Shown here: piece after piece, positions 26,332 through 34,543 of the stretch
Layout of the letters: each line of letters opens with the position of its first letter
Position numbering within the stretch: the stretch's first letter is position 1
Source of the DNA: Streptomyces sp. NBC_01214
GTDB lineage: Bacteria; Actinomycetota; Actinomycetes; Streptomycetales; Streptomycetaceae
Reading direction: 5' to 3'
DNA length: 64,000 nucleotides
Assembly: GCF_026340975.1 (NCBI RefSeq)
Contig: NZ_JAPEOS010000003.1
Coordinates: 1,364,001 to 1,428,000 of the forward strand
The notes under the pieces: model-generated
The model's database searches: none
What the model was told of the DNA's origin: nothing
Seen by the model: only the letters and a program-made list of their open reading frames with translations
Program-made: the position numbers and the translations under genes

Positions 26332-27597
26332 GGCCACCACCAGACCCACGGCCGTCAGCGCGGCCAGCGCCACCAACGACGAGCCGTGCGGCCCGGCGCC
26401 CGCGGCGACCGCGATCCCGAGGGCCGGTCCGACGTTCATGGCCGTCTGCTTGAGCCCCCCGACGACCCCGGCGTACCCGGCCGGGGCCTCGCCGACCACG
26501 GCCCCGGTGGCGGTGACCATGACGGTGGTGAACCCGGCGCCGAGCACCCCGAAGGCCACCGGGGACGCCGAGCCCAGCCCGGCGATGCCGGCGACGACCA
26601 GCCCCGTACCGGCCAGCGCGGTCCGGCGCGCACCGAACCGGCGCAGGGCCAGGCCCGCCACCGGCGCGCCCGCCACCATCAGCGCGGTCAGCGGCAGCAC
26701 CCGCACACCGGTGGCGAGCGGGTCCAGCCCCTCGACGTCCTGGAGCTGGAACGTGGCCGTGAACAGCGCCCCGAACATGCCCGCGGAGACGATCAGCAGC
26801 AGCCCGATCGAGGCCGTCACCGCCGTGGACCGGGCCACGGCGCGCGGGACGAACGGCAGCACGGCCCGCCGCTCACGGCGTACGAACAGGGCCGCGAGCG
26901 TGGCTGCGGCCCCGAAACCGATGACGGTGGGCGCAGCGGTCCACCCGTGCTCGGGCACGCCGACCAGCGCGTGTACGAACACCGCGAGCGCGGTGGCGAG
27001 CAGGGCGGCGCCGGTGAGCTCCAGCTGCCCGCGCTCCGTCCGCGGCGGCGCGGGGGCCCGTACGGCGAGCGTGAGCGCGGCGATCACCAGGGCCACCGGC
27101 ACATTGATCACGAACACCGCCCGCCAGTCCCACCGCGCGACCAGCAGGCCCCCGAGCAGCGGGCCGGCCGCCGCGGCCAGTCCGATCGCGCTGGTCCGCA
27201 CGGCGACCGGAGTGGCGAGCCGGTCGGGCGGGTACGCGAGGCGCAGCAGCGCCAGCGTCGCGGGCTGCAGCAGCGCGCCGAACACGCCCTGCACGGCGCG
27301 CAGCGCGATCACCCAGCCCACGCCGGGCGCGCACACGATGCCGGCCGAAGCCGCGGCGAAGCCGAGGACGCCGACGAGGAAGAGTCGGCGGTGCCCGTAC
27401 CGGTCGCCGAGGCGCCCGGCCACGACCAGGAACGCGGCCACGGCCAGCAGATAGGCGGTACTGGTCCACTGGACCTGCGCCACGCTCGCCCCGAGGTCGC
27501 GCCGGAGACTCGGCTGGGCCACGGTCAGCACGGTGCCGTCCAGCGCGACGAGCATGGCTCCCGCCACGCTGACGAGGAGTGACATCCGCTGCCTCAT
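26122..27597 (-). CDS. MFS drug-resistance transporter, EmrB/QacA type
   Basis: About 491 residues with up to 14 membrane helices. Early motifs are MLVALDGTVLTVAQPSLRRDLG (helix 1, motif D1-like) and GRLGDRYGHRRLFLVG (motif A), then GPLLGGLLVARWDWRAVFVINVP (motif C region). The ATG overlaps the TetR stop codon (ATGA), so the two are translationally coupled. The membrane part ends near 26330. The open frame then runs 210 bp into the antisense of the LysR gene, adding a charged tail of about 65 residues, so the true stop may have been lost. The substrate is probably a small toxic compound sensed by the TetR protein. Confidence 0.88.
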   Translation of the reverse strand: MRQRMSLLVSVAGAMLVALDGTVLTVAQPSLRRDLGASVAQVQWTSTAYLLAVAAFLVVAGRLGDRYGHRRLFLVGVLGFAAASAGIVCAPGVGWVIALRAVQGVFGALLQPATLALLRLAYPPDRLATPVAVRTSAIGLAAAAGPLLGGLLVARWDWRAVFVINVPVALVIAALTLAVRAPAPPRTERGQLELTGAALLATALAVFVHALVGVPEHGWTAAPTVIGFGAAATLAALFVRRERRAVLPFVPRAVARSTAVTASIGLLLIVSAGMFGALFTATFQLQDVEGLDPLATGVRVLPLTALMVAGAPVAGLALRRFGARRTALAGTGLVVAGIAGLGSASPVAFGVLGAGFTTVMVTATGAVVGEAPAGYAGVVGGLKQTAMNVGPALGIAVAAGAGPHGSSLVALAALTAVGLVVASLLPGGARPTVAGDLVGEDQGRRGEGGPAADGPADRERRQGGDRHEAQRAGGAGDPPAGQRGHDGVSEA

Positions 27598-28193
27598 CGG
27601 GGCTCCGGACCGAGGTGCGCGTCGACAGCGGCTCCGACGAGCCGTTCGACGCCGTCGACCGGCGCGCCGCCGAGGACCAGCGGCAGGCTGCCCCAGCGCC
27701 ACAACTGCGCGATGCCGTGCAGGTTGGCCCACAACGCGGCAGCGGTGACGGAGGGTTCGGCCGCCCCGCACCGACGGACGAGCGTCACGAGGAGATCGAA
27801 CATCGGGAGCGTCGACTCCCGCAGCCGCGGCCCCTCGGAGGGACCCCGGCCCGTACTGTCCAGCAGGTCGTGCCGGAACATCAGCGCGAACATCCCCGCG
27901 TGCTCCAGCGCATAGCCGACGTACGCGCACCCGATCGTCCGCACCCGTTCCCGCGGGGACAGCTCCGGCGCACCGGCCGAGGCCGCGATGCGCACCCCGA
28001 GATCCTCGAACCCGCGCCGGGCGATCGCCGACAGCAGGGACTGGTGGGTGGGGAAGTACCGGCGCGGCGCCCCGTGCGAGACACCCGCCCGGCGGGCGAT
28101 CTCCCGTAGCCCGAGAGCGCCGGCGCCCTCGCTCATGACGAGTTCCACACCGACGTCGATCAGCCGCTCCCGGAGCGGTCCCTCTTGGTCCAT
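27594..28193 (-). CDS. TetR-family repressor of the adjacent MFS pump
   Basis: 199 residues. The HTH is at about 10-55 (LIDVGVELVMSEGAGALGLREIARRAGVSHGAPRRYF), followed by an all-helical ligand domain with a TetR_C WHG-like region (about 85-190). ATG 28193 is chosen; a GTG at 28199 lies inside the first operator copy. No ribosome site is visible, and TAGACA lies just upstream, so translation may be leaderless. Two operator copies cover the promoter. It is coupled by ATGA to the MFS gene, the classic repressor-exporter operon. Confidence 0.9.
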   Translation of the reverse strand: MDQEGPLRERLIDVGVELVMSEGAGALGLREIARRAGVSHGAPRRYFPTHQSLLSAIARRGFEDLGVRIAASAGAPELSPRERVRTIGCAYVGYALEHAGMFALMFRHDLLDSTGRGPSEGPRLRESTLPMFDLLVTLVRRCGAAEPSVTAAALWANLHGIAQLWRWGSLPLVLGGAPVDGVERLVGAAVDAHLGPEPR

Positions 28194-28230
28194 GGACACT
28201 GTCTACCAGGGCGAGTAGACAGTGTCTACT
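28194..28230. promoter_or_regulatory. Twin TetR operators
   Basis: 28214-28230 is a 17-bp palindrome, AGTAGACAGTGTCTACT. 28194-28207 is a second copy of the core (GGACACTGTCTACC), ending directly at the ATG. Their centres are 21-22 bp apart, two DNA turns, so dimers would bind the same face and block the start of the TetR-MFS mRNA. Confidence 0.7.
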
Positions 28231-28277
28231 CGTTCCTGACGTGCTGTGGACCTGTGGGGGGAGGTGGCGACGGAGCG

Positions 28278-29240
28278 TCAGGTCAGAGACAGGACGATCT
28301 TTCCCCGGGTGCGCCCGCCCTCGCCGAGCGCGTGCGCCCTGGACACCTCCTCCAGGGGGACCACCGCGCCGACCTCGACCCGCAGGCGGCCGCTGTCGAC
28401 CAGGGAGGCGACCGCGCGCAGCGCGGCCTGGTCGGGTTCGACGAGCATGAACACCGCGCGCACCCCGGCCGCGCGGGCCCGTTCGGCGGGGAAGGTCTCG
28501 TCCGGCGGGACGATCGAGACGAGCGTCCCGCCCGGCCGCAGGGTGCTCAGCGAGCGGGACCAGTAGGCGGGCCCGACGGCGTCGAGGACGACGTCGACGC
28601 CGCTCAGGGCCTTCGCGAAGTCCTGGCGGGTGTGGTCGATGAGTTCGTCGGCGCCCAGTGCGCGCAGGAAGTCGTGCCCGGCCCCACGGGCGGTGCCGAT
28701 CACGTACGCGCCCCGGGACTTGGCGATCTGCACGGCGAGGTGGCCGACCCCACCCGCTGCCGCGTGGACGAGGACGCGCGTGCCCGGCCCGATGTCCGCC
28801 GTGTCGACCAGGGCCTGCCAGGCGGTGAGGGCCGCCAGTGGAAGGGCCGCCGCGTGGACGTGGTCGAGCCGTTCGGGGCGGTGGGCGAAATGGCGGGCCG
28901 GGGCCGTGACGTAGTCGGCGTAGGCGCCGGCCGGGTGCGGGAAGCGCGGCATGCCGAACACGGCGTCGCCGGGCCGGAAGACGGTGACGCCACGGCCGAC
29001 CGCCTCGACGACGCCGGACACGTCGAAGCCCAGGGTGAACGGGGTCGTGGCGCCCGTGGAGAACGCGCCGCGCGACCGGATCTTCCAGTCCGCCGGGTTG
29101 ACGCCCGCGGCGTGCACCCGGACCAGGATCTCGGTCGGGCCGGGACTCGGCCGCTCGGTCTCGATGAGCCGCAGCACCTCCGGTCCGCCGGGGCGGTCCT
29201 GGGTGACGGCTCGCATCATCGGACGGGCTTCGTGGGTCAT
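28278..29240 (-). CDS. NADP-dependent quinone-type oxidoreductase (MDR, zinc-free)
   Basis: 320 residues, medium-chain reductase/dehydrogenase. The GroES-like half shows AAGVNPADWKIRSRG and FDVSGVVEAVGRGV. The nucleotide-binding half has VLVHAAAGGVGHLAVQIAKSRGA (about 150-172) and VVLDAVG. Zinc ligands are absent, as in quinone reductases and QOR-like enzymes. ATG 29240 is preferred to the extension at 29276. The gene is divergent from the GlxA-type regulator (29363), which is a likely controller. Confidence 0.9.
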   Translation of the reverse strand: MTHEARPMMRAVTQDRPGGPEVLRLIETERPSPGPTEILVRVHAAGVNPADWKIRSRGAFSTGATTPFTLGFDVSGVVEAVGRGVTVFRPGDAVFGMPRFPHPAGAYADYVTAPARHFAHRPERLDHVHAAALPLAALTAWQALVDTADIGPGTRVLVHAAAGGVGHLAVQIAKSRGAYVIGTARGAGHDFLRALGADELIDHTRQDFAKALSGVDVVLDAVGPAYWSRSLSTLRPGGTLVSIVPPDETFPAERARAAGVRAVFMLVEPDQAALRAVASLVDSGRLRVEVGAVVPLEEVSRAHALGEGGRTRGKIVLSLT

Positions 29241-29362
29241 GGTGATCGCTCTCAGGGGATATCGGTGAGTTCGCACCCCTTCGCCGGGGTACGTTCCCAG
29301 GCTGCCGTGAGCGGGAGGGGCCGGATAGTGGCCCGATGGTCAACACCTGAAAGGATCGGGTC

Positions 29363-30391
29363 ATGCACCGAATCGGAGTCCTCGCCCTGGACGGTGTGAT
29401 GCCGTTCGAACTGGGCATCGCTGCCCGCGTCTTCGGCGTGGCACGCGACCCGGAGGGCAACGCCCTCTATTCCGTGACCACGTGCAGCTTGGACGGTCAC
29501 CCGGTACGGACCGACGCCGACTACCGACTCGCCGTCAGCCACGACGCGTCCGTCTTGGCCGGCGTCGACACGGTGGTCATCCCGCCCTCCCGCGACCTCG
29601 GACCGATCCGGACCGAAGGCCGCCTCCCGGACGCCCTGCGCACCGCCCTCGCCGCCGTCCGCCCCGGCACGCGCATGGTGGCGATCTGCACCGGCACCTA
29701 CGTCCTGGCCGCGGCGGGTCTCCTCGACGGCCGTCCGGCCACCACCCACTGGCGCGAGGCCGACCGGCTCCGACGGACGTTCACCCGGGTCCGCGTCGAC
29801 CCCGACGTGCTGTTCGTCGACGACGGCGACGTCCTGACCTCGGCCGGGGTCGCCGCCGGCATCGACCTGTGCCTGCACATCGTCCGCCGCGACCACGGCA
29901 GCGCGATCGCCAACGAGGTCGCGCGCGCCTGTGTCGTACCGCCGTGGCGCGACGGCGGGCAGGCGCAGTACATCCGCCGACCCGTTCCCGCGCCCACCGC
30001 CGGCGGTACCGCGCCCACCCGCGCCTGGGTACTGGAGCGGCTCGGCGACCCCCTGACCCTCGCCGACATGGCCGCGCACGCGAAGGTCAGCGTCCGGACC
30101 TTCACCCGCCGCTTCCGGGACGAGGTCGGAGCGAGCCCGGGGCGATGGCTCGTGCAGCAACGGATCGAGCGGGCCCGGTACCTGCTGGAGACCACGGACT
30201 GGCCGGTCGACACGGTGGCCGCCCGCGCGGGCCTGGGCACCGGAGCCTCGCTGCGCCAGCACCTGCGCACCACCATCGGCGTCCCTCCCCACGCGTACCG
30301 CCGCACCTTCCGCGCGACGCGCCCGGCCCCGGAGGCCCGCTCCCGTGGTGCGGGGCATGATGGAGTGGCCGGGGAGGTAGGCCCAGTCTGA
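29363..30391 (+). CDS. GlxA-type AraC regulator with DJ-1/PfpI domain
   Basis: 342 residues. Residues 1-185 are a DJ-1/PfpI-like fold beginning HRIGVLALDGVMPFELGIAARVFG, with the elbow sequence MVAICTGTYVLAAAGLLDGR, where Cys sits in the usual position. Residues 215-315 are an AraC double HTH (LTLADMAAHAKVSVRTFTRRF, then RARYLLETTDWPVDTVAARAGLG). Such regulators sense unknown metabolites and often control neighbouring oxidoreductases. The divergent MDR reductase gene at 29240 is the obvious target. Confidence 0.92.
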   Translation: MHRIGVLALDGVMPFELGIAARVFGVARDPEGNALYSVTTCSLDGHPVRTDADYRLAVSHDASVLAGVDTVVIPPSRDLGPIRTEGRLPDALRTALAAVRPGTRMVAICTGTYVLAAAGLLDGRPATTHWREADRLRRTFTRVRVDPDVLFVDDGDVLTSAGVAAGIDLCLHIVRRDHGSAIANEVARACVVPPWRDGGQAQYIRRPVPAPTAGGTAPTRAWVLERLGDPLTLADMAAHAKVSVRTFTRRFRDEVGASPGRWLVQQRIERARYLLETTDWPVDTVAARAGLGTGASLRQHLRTTIGVPPHAYRRTFRATRPAPEARSRGAGHDGVAGEVGPV

Positions 30392-30423
30392 TCCCGCGGC
30401 CCGGTGGAGGAGGTGCACGTGCC

Positions 30424-30666
30424 ATGACGGAGCACGACGGCGGTCCGTCGGCGCAGAAACTGGAGGAGGGCCGGCTGCTCAAGGAGCTGGAGGCCATCCA
30501 CCGCACGCGCCACGAGACCCTGTTGCACGGGTCCGACGACGCCCTGGTCACCCACACGAAGCGGATGAACGAGCTGGAGCACGAGTACGTGCGCCGCCAC
30601 CCGCAGCGGGCCCAGACCGCGGGCCGCACCCGCTCGGGAGCCCGCGCCCGCAGCGCCGGGGACTAG
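30424..30666 (+). CDS. Small DUF6158-like protein
   Basis: 80 residues, mostly helical and charged: LLKELEAIHRTRHETLLHGSD, then ALVTHTKRMNELEHEYVRRHP, then an Arg-rich tail. This pattern is that of the Streptomyces family I know as DUF6158, of unknown function. GGAGGAGGTG lies upstream of the ATG. It is 33 bp after the GlxA-type regulator and could be co-transcribed with it. Confidence 0.75.
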   Translation: MTEHDGGPSAQKLEEGRLLKELEAIHRTRHETLLHGSDDALVTHTKRMNELEHEYVRRHPQRAQTAGRTRSGARARSAGD

Positions 30667-30698
30667 GCCCTCTCGTCCGGGCCCGGCGTTTCGGACGG

Positions 30699-31841
30699 TC
30701 AGGAGACGGGGTCGAGGAGGGCGCCGAAGGCGGTCGGCAGGCGCTTCCACGCCTCCCGCCCGGCGGCGAACTCGGCTTCGGTCAGCAGGCACGAGTCGAG
30801 GAGCTCCACCAGCCCGTCGCGGTCGAGGCCGGGCGAGGTGAAGACGAGGTGCTGGCAGCGGTCGCCGTGCTCGGGGTGCCAGCCGAGCGCGGCGGCCGCC
30901 CTGCGCACGGCCGGCACCATCTCCCACGCGGCGTCCGGCAGCGAGGCCAGCCACGGGCCGCTGTTGTCCACGCGGAGCGCGCCGCCCGCGGCGTCCCAGG
31001 CCAGCAGGGTGTCGGGGCGGTCGGCGAGCCAGAAGCGGCCGCGGCTGCGGGCGGCCGCGCCCACGAGGTCCTCCAGGGCCTCGTAGAGCCGCTCCGGGTG
31101 GAAGGGGCGGTGGCGGTGCCACACGAGCGTGGCGACCCCGGCCTCGTCCGCCTCCTGCGGCAACAGCGCGCAGGCGGGATGCTGGGCGGCGGCCGCCGCC
31201 GCGACGTCGAATCCCGCGAAGGCCGCGCGCGCCAGTTCGCCGGACCCGGTCTCCACCCGTCGCGCGGTCGGGTGCAGCTGGGCCAGCAGGGCGCGGTCCT
31301 CGTCGCCCGCGTCCGCGCCGTCGACGAGCGCGAGGACGGGGGCGTACTCCAGCTGCCGGGCCCAGGTGTCCCCGACGGTCCGCCGGTCCGTGGGGGCCGC
31401 GGCGAGCCCGGCTTCGGTCAGGTCGTCCCCGTTGGCGAGGTACGGCAGGACGAGGGCGGGGTCGACGGCGGTGATGACATTGGCGAGCTCCAGGGCTTCG
31501 CCGCCGTGCGCGGCCACGACCTCGGCCATGGCGCGCGGTTCGACGGAGTCCCACAGTTCGACGACGGCGAGGCGGGTCAGTCCGTCCGCGGCGAGGCGCC
31601 ACAGCTCCGGGAGCAGGTCCTCGCGCAGCGCGCAACACGCGCAGCCGTTCACGAGCGGGGCCTCGCCCCGGGACAGCTCGCCCGAGGAGTCCCGCACCAG
31701 GCGCCGTACGGTCCCCCCGGCCGCCGTGGCCAGGTCGTGGTGGAGGGCGACGCTGCCCGGTACGGAGGCCAGCAGCTCCCGCACCGCGCTGCGGCGGGCG
31801 TCGCCGTGGAGCCCGCCGACGATGACGACGGGCAAGGTCAC
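30699..31841 (-). CDS. CobW/G3E-family protein of the zinc-starvation operon
   Basis: 380 residues. It has the CobW-type metal motif GCACCALRED (CxCC, about residues 66-75) and a C-terminal CobW_C-like domain (about 265-365, ending with a HLVFTSPGLDRDG stretch). The P-loop position reads GGLHGDARRS, with no GKT/GKS, so GTP binding is doubtful. GTG 31841 overlaps the L31 stop (GTGA) and is preceded by GGGAG. Third gene of rpmG-rpmE2-cobW. In this setting it is expected to help deliver zinc to client enzymes when the metal is scarce. Confidence 0.88.
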   Translation of the reverse strand: MTLPVVIVGGLHGDARRSAVRELLASVPGSVALHHDLATAAGGTVRRLVRDSSGELSRGEAPLVNGCACCALREDLLPELWRLAADGLTRLAVVELWDSVEPRAMAEVVAAHGGEALELANVITAVDPALVLPYLANGDDLTEAGLAAAPTDRRTVGDTWARQLEYAPVLALVDGADAGDEDRALLAQLHPTARRVETGSGELARAAFAGFDVAAAAAAQHPACALLPQEADEAGVATLVWHRHRPFHPERLYEALEDLVGAAARSRGRFWLADRPDTLLAWDAAGGALRVDNSGPWLASLPDAAWEMVPAVRRAAAALGWHPEHGDRCQHLVFTSPGLDRDGLVELLDSCLLTEAEFAAGREAWKRLPTAFGALLDPVS

Positions 31842-32086
31842 GGCTTGCTCCCGTAGCGGCGCTGGAAGCGCTCGACGCGGCCGGCGGTGTCCAGGACGCG
31901 GGCGGTGCCGGTGTAGAAGGGGTGGCTCTGCGAGGAGATCTCGACGTCGATGACGGGATAGGTGTGGCCGTCCTCCCACTCGACCGTTTTGTCACTGGTG
32001 GCGGTCGACCGGGTGAGGAAGGCGAAGTCAGCGGCCTTGTCGCGGAAGACGACGGGGCCGTAGGAGGGGTGGATTCCAGGCTTCAC
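31838..32086 (-). CDS. rpmE2: 50S ribosomal protein L31 type B (zinc-free)
   Basis: 82 residues, starting KPGIHPSYGPVVF and containing SSQSHPFYTGTARVLDTAGRVERF. It lacks the CxxC pairs of the zinc-binding L31, so it is the paralogue used to replace it and release zinc during starvation. GTG start with GGAG upstream. It lies 30 bp after rpmG and overlaps the CobW-type gene by four bases, so the three form one operon. Confidence 0.96.
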   Translation of the reverse strand: MKPGIHPSYGPVVFRDKAADFAFLTRSTATSDKTVEWEDGHTYPVIDVEISSQSHPFYTGTARVLDTAGRVERFQRRYGSKP

Positions 32087-32116
32087 GGTGCGCTCCTTCG
32101 GTAGGGGTGGGGCGGG

Positions 32117-32281
32117 TCAGCGCTCTTCGCGGTAGTCGACGTGCCGGCGGACGACCGGGTCGAACTTGCGCAGCACCATGCGGTCGGGGTCGTTGCGCCG
32201 GTTCTTCCGGGTGACGTAGGTGTGGCCGGTGCCCGCGGTGGAGCGGAGCTTGACGATCGGGCGTACTTCGTTGCGTGCCAT
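32117..32281 (-). CDS. rpmG: 50S ribosomal protein L33 (zinc-free)
   Basis: 54 residues: MARNEVRPIVKLRSTAGTGH, then YVTRKNRRNDPDRMVLRKFDP, then VVRRHVDYREER. The usual zinc cysteines of the other L33 form are missing. It is the first gene of the zinc-starvation operon. No ribosome binding site is present: the promoter's -10 box ends six bases before the ATG, so the mRNA should be leaderless. Confidence 0.96.
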   Translation of the reverse strand: MARNEVRPIVKLRSTAGTGHTYVTRKNRRNDPDRMVLRKFDPVVRRHVDYREER

Positions 32282-32287
32282 GAAGGC

Positions 32288-32315
32288 AGTATACCGAAAT
32301 GAATGCCATTTTCAA
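32288..32315 (-). promoter_or_regulatory. Zur-like box inside the rpmG promoter
   Basis: On the minus strand TTGAAA (32310-32315) and TATACT (32288-32293) are 16 bp apart. The palindrome GAAAATGGCATTCATTTC (32296-32313 with T at 32314) fills the spacer and fits actinobacterial Zur sites. A repressor there would shut off rpmG-rpmE2-cobW when zinc is plentiful. Confidence 0.75.
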
Positions 32316-32390
32316 TAAGGGCGCGTGAGAGGGTGGTCTTTGCCTCGGATGAGACAATCTTGTATCGTTCGAGGCGAAGGAGGCTCACTC

Positions 32391-32972
32391 ATGGTGAACG
32401 AAGAAGAACTGCTGGACGGTGCCGCCCGCGTCCTCGCCGGCGATCACAGCGCTTCGATGGTGCAGATCGCCGCCGGCATCGGCACCAGCCGCGCCACGTT
32501 GAGCCGCCGCTACGCGACCCGCGAGGCCCTGCTCAAGGCCGTCGCCGTCCGCGCGATCGAGGTCGTCGACGGGTGCCTGGCCCCGCTCGACCTGACCCCG
32601 AGCGCCGACGCGGCCGCCTTCGACGCCGCCATCGAGGAACTGGTCATCGCCCTGATGCCCGCCGCCCACCTCTACGGCTTCACCTCGCGCGACGCCACCG
32701 TGCTCGCGGACCCGGAGTTCCGGGCCGGCGTGGACCGGCAGGACCAGCGGGCCGTGGCCTTCATCGCCCTCGGCCAGCGGCTGGGCCGGCTGCGCGCGGA
32801 CCTGCCGCCGTACTGGATCTGGTACTCGCTCTGGGGCCTGCTCGACGCGGCCGCCGAGGGCGTGCGCGACGGCCACTTCGCCCCGCGCCAGATCGGCCAC
32901 CTGGTGCTGACCTCCTTCCTCAGCGGGACGCGGCCGCTCGCGCAGCCCCCCGCCGGCGCTCCCGCGCCCTGA
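32391..32972 (+). CDS. TetR/AcrR-family regulator
   Basis: 193 residues. The HTH lies at about 5-50 (LLDGAARVLAGDHSASMVQIAAGIGTSRATLSRRYATREALL). The helical ligand domain fills the rest, ending with a proline-rich tail. AAGGAGG precedes the ATG. Upstream, ACAATCTTGT (32354-32363) is a small inverted repeat that may be part of its operator. It is 47 bp before an MFS exporter gene on the same strand, which it probably represses. The Zur box of the divergent ribosomal operon is about 80 bp away. Confidence 0.9.
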   Translation: MVNEEELLDGAARVLAGDHSASMVQIAAGIGTSRATLSRRYATREALLKAVAVRAIEVVDGCLAPLDLTPSADAAAFDAAIEELVIALMPAAHLYGFTSRDATVLADPEFRAGVDRQDQRAVAFIALGQRLGRLRADLPPYWIWYSLWGLLDAAAEGVRDGHFAPRQIGHLVLTSFLSGTRPLAQPPAGAPAP

Positions 32973-33019
32973 AACCCCGCACCGCCGTGCGCGCCGTGCG
33001 CACCTCTGAACGGAACCTC

Positions 33020-34543
33020 ATGTACACCCCCGCGCTGGACCCCCGTCGGTGGATCGTCCTGGCGATCCTCTCCGGCAGCCTCCTGCTCATCTCCATGGAC
33101 ACCACGATCCTCAACGTGGCCTTCCCCTCGCTCGTCGGAGACCTCCAGCCGGGCGCCGTACAGCAGCTGTGGATCATCGACGTCTACGCGCTCGCCCTGT
33201 CCGGACTGCTGGTCACCGCCGGGGCGCTCGGTGACCGTTGGGGGCGCAAGCGGCTGCTCATGGCGGGCTTCGGCATCTTCTCGCTCGCCTCGCTCATCGC
33301 CGTGCTCTCCACCGAGGCCTGGCACGTGATAGCGGCCCGCGCCCTGCTCGGCATCGGCGGCGCGGCCATCATGCCCGCCACCGTGTCCATCCTGCGCACC
33401 GTCTTCACCGACGCCAAGGAGCGCGCCTTCGCGCTCGCCGTCTGGGCGGCCGTCTTCGGCGGCGGCATGGCCTTCGGGCCGGTCGTCGGCGGACTCCTGG
33501 TCGAGGACTACGGCTGGCACTCCGCCTTCCTCCTCAACCTCCCCGTCGCCGCCGTCATCGTCGCGGCCGGCCTGCGCTACCTGCCCGAATCGCGCTCCCC
33601 GCGCAGCAGCGGCAAATGGGACTGGTGGGGCGTCGGCCAGTCCGTCGTCGGCATGCTCGCCCTCGCGGGCGGAATCAAGCAGCTCGGCAAGAGCGGAATC
33701 GCCGACCCGCTGCCCTGGACCCTGCTCCTGGTCGCAGCCGCCCTGCTGACCGTCTTCGTGCGCCGCCAGCTGCGCCTGGACAACCCGCTGCTCCAGGTGC
33801 GGCTGTTCGCCAAGCCCGCCTTCAGCGTCGCGGCCACCGCGATCTTCCTGCCCATGGTGGGCATGGGCGCGATCCTGTTCCTCGTCACCCAGTGGTTCCA
33901 GTACGGCGAGGGCTACACCCCGCTGGAGGCCGGAGTCCGGCTGCTGCCGGCCCCGCTCGCGCTGATCGCCGCCTCGATGGTGGCCCCCTCGCTGATGCAC
34001 CGCTTCGCCATCCGCCACGTGCTCGGCGCCGGGCTGGTCGTCCTGGCCGTGGGCATGGCACTGCCCTGGACCTTCCAGCAGTTCACCGACCTCGGCTACC
34101 CGGCCTTCGCCGGCGCCCTGACCGTGATGGGCCTGGGTGCCGGCCTCGCCACCACCGTGGCCTCGGTGACCCTGGTCTCCGCCGCGCCCGCCGCCGAGGT
34201 CTCCAGCGCCGCCGCCATCGAGGAGACCTGCTACGAACTCGGTTCGGCCATGGGCGTCGCCGTCCTCGGCTCCACTGCTGCGGCCCTCTACCGGGGCAAC
34301 CTGCCCGCCCTGGAGCTGGACGGCCCGAGCGCCGCCGCCGTACAGGGCTCCGTCGGCGAGGCCGCGCACACCGCCGAACGCATCGGCGGCGCCGTCGGCC
34401 AGGCCCTGCTCGACACCGCCTCGCACGCCTACACCCTGGCGATCACTCCGGCCTTCCTGCTGGCCGCCGTACTCGCGGTCACCGCGGCGGCCACGACCTG
34501 GACGCTCATTCCGCGGGACCTGCAACCCACCGAGAACCACTGA
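33020..34543 (+). CDS. MFS multidrug exporter, QacA/SmvA type
   Basis: 507 residues, 14 membrane helices. Visible motifs are LLLISMDTTILNVAFPSLVGDL (helix 1, motif D1), GALGDRWGRKRLLMAGFG (motif A), GGGMAFGPVVGGLLVEDYGWHSAFLLNLP (motif C) and an acidic residue in FPSL-adjacent helix 1. The family pumps cationic dyes, quaternary ammonium compounds and antibiotics by proton antiport. Start ATG 33020, with GGAAC upstream. It follows a TetR gene. Its last 38 bp overlap the converging HTH-TPR gene. Confidence 0.92.
   Translation: MYTPALDPRRWIVLAILSGSLLLISMDTTILNVAFPSLVGDLQPGAVQQLWIIDVYALALSGLLVTAGALGDRWGRKRLLMAGFGIFSLASLIAVLSTEAWHVIAARALLGIGGAAIMPATVSILRTVFTDAKERAFALAVWAAVFGGGMAFGPVVGGLLVEDYGWHSAFLLNLPVAAVIVAAGLRYLPESRSPRSSGKWDWWGVGQSVVGMLALAGGIKQLGKSGIADPLPWTLLLVAAALLTVFVRRQLRLDNPLLQVRLFAKPAFSVAATAIFLPMVGMGAILFLVTQWFQYGEGYTPLEAGVRLLPAPLALIAASMVAPSLMHRFAIRHVLGAGLVVLAVGMALPWTFQQFTDLGYPAFAGALTVMGLGAGLATTVASVTLVSAAPAAEVSSAAAIEETCYELGSAMGVAVLGSTAAALYRGNLPALELDGPSAAAVQGSVGEAAHTAERIGGAVGQALLDTASHAYTLAITPAFLLAAVLAVTAAATTWTLIPRDLQPTENH

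Noticed and set aside
32340..32370. PafBC-type promoter on the minus strand near the TetR gene (TTGTCTCAT)
   Set aside because: The base after TTGTC is T, not A/G, and no TANNNT lies eight bases on.
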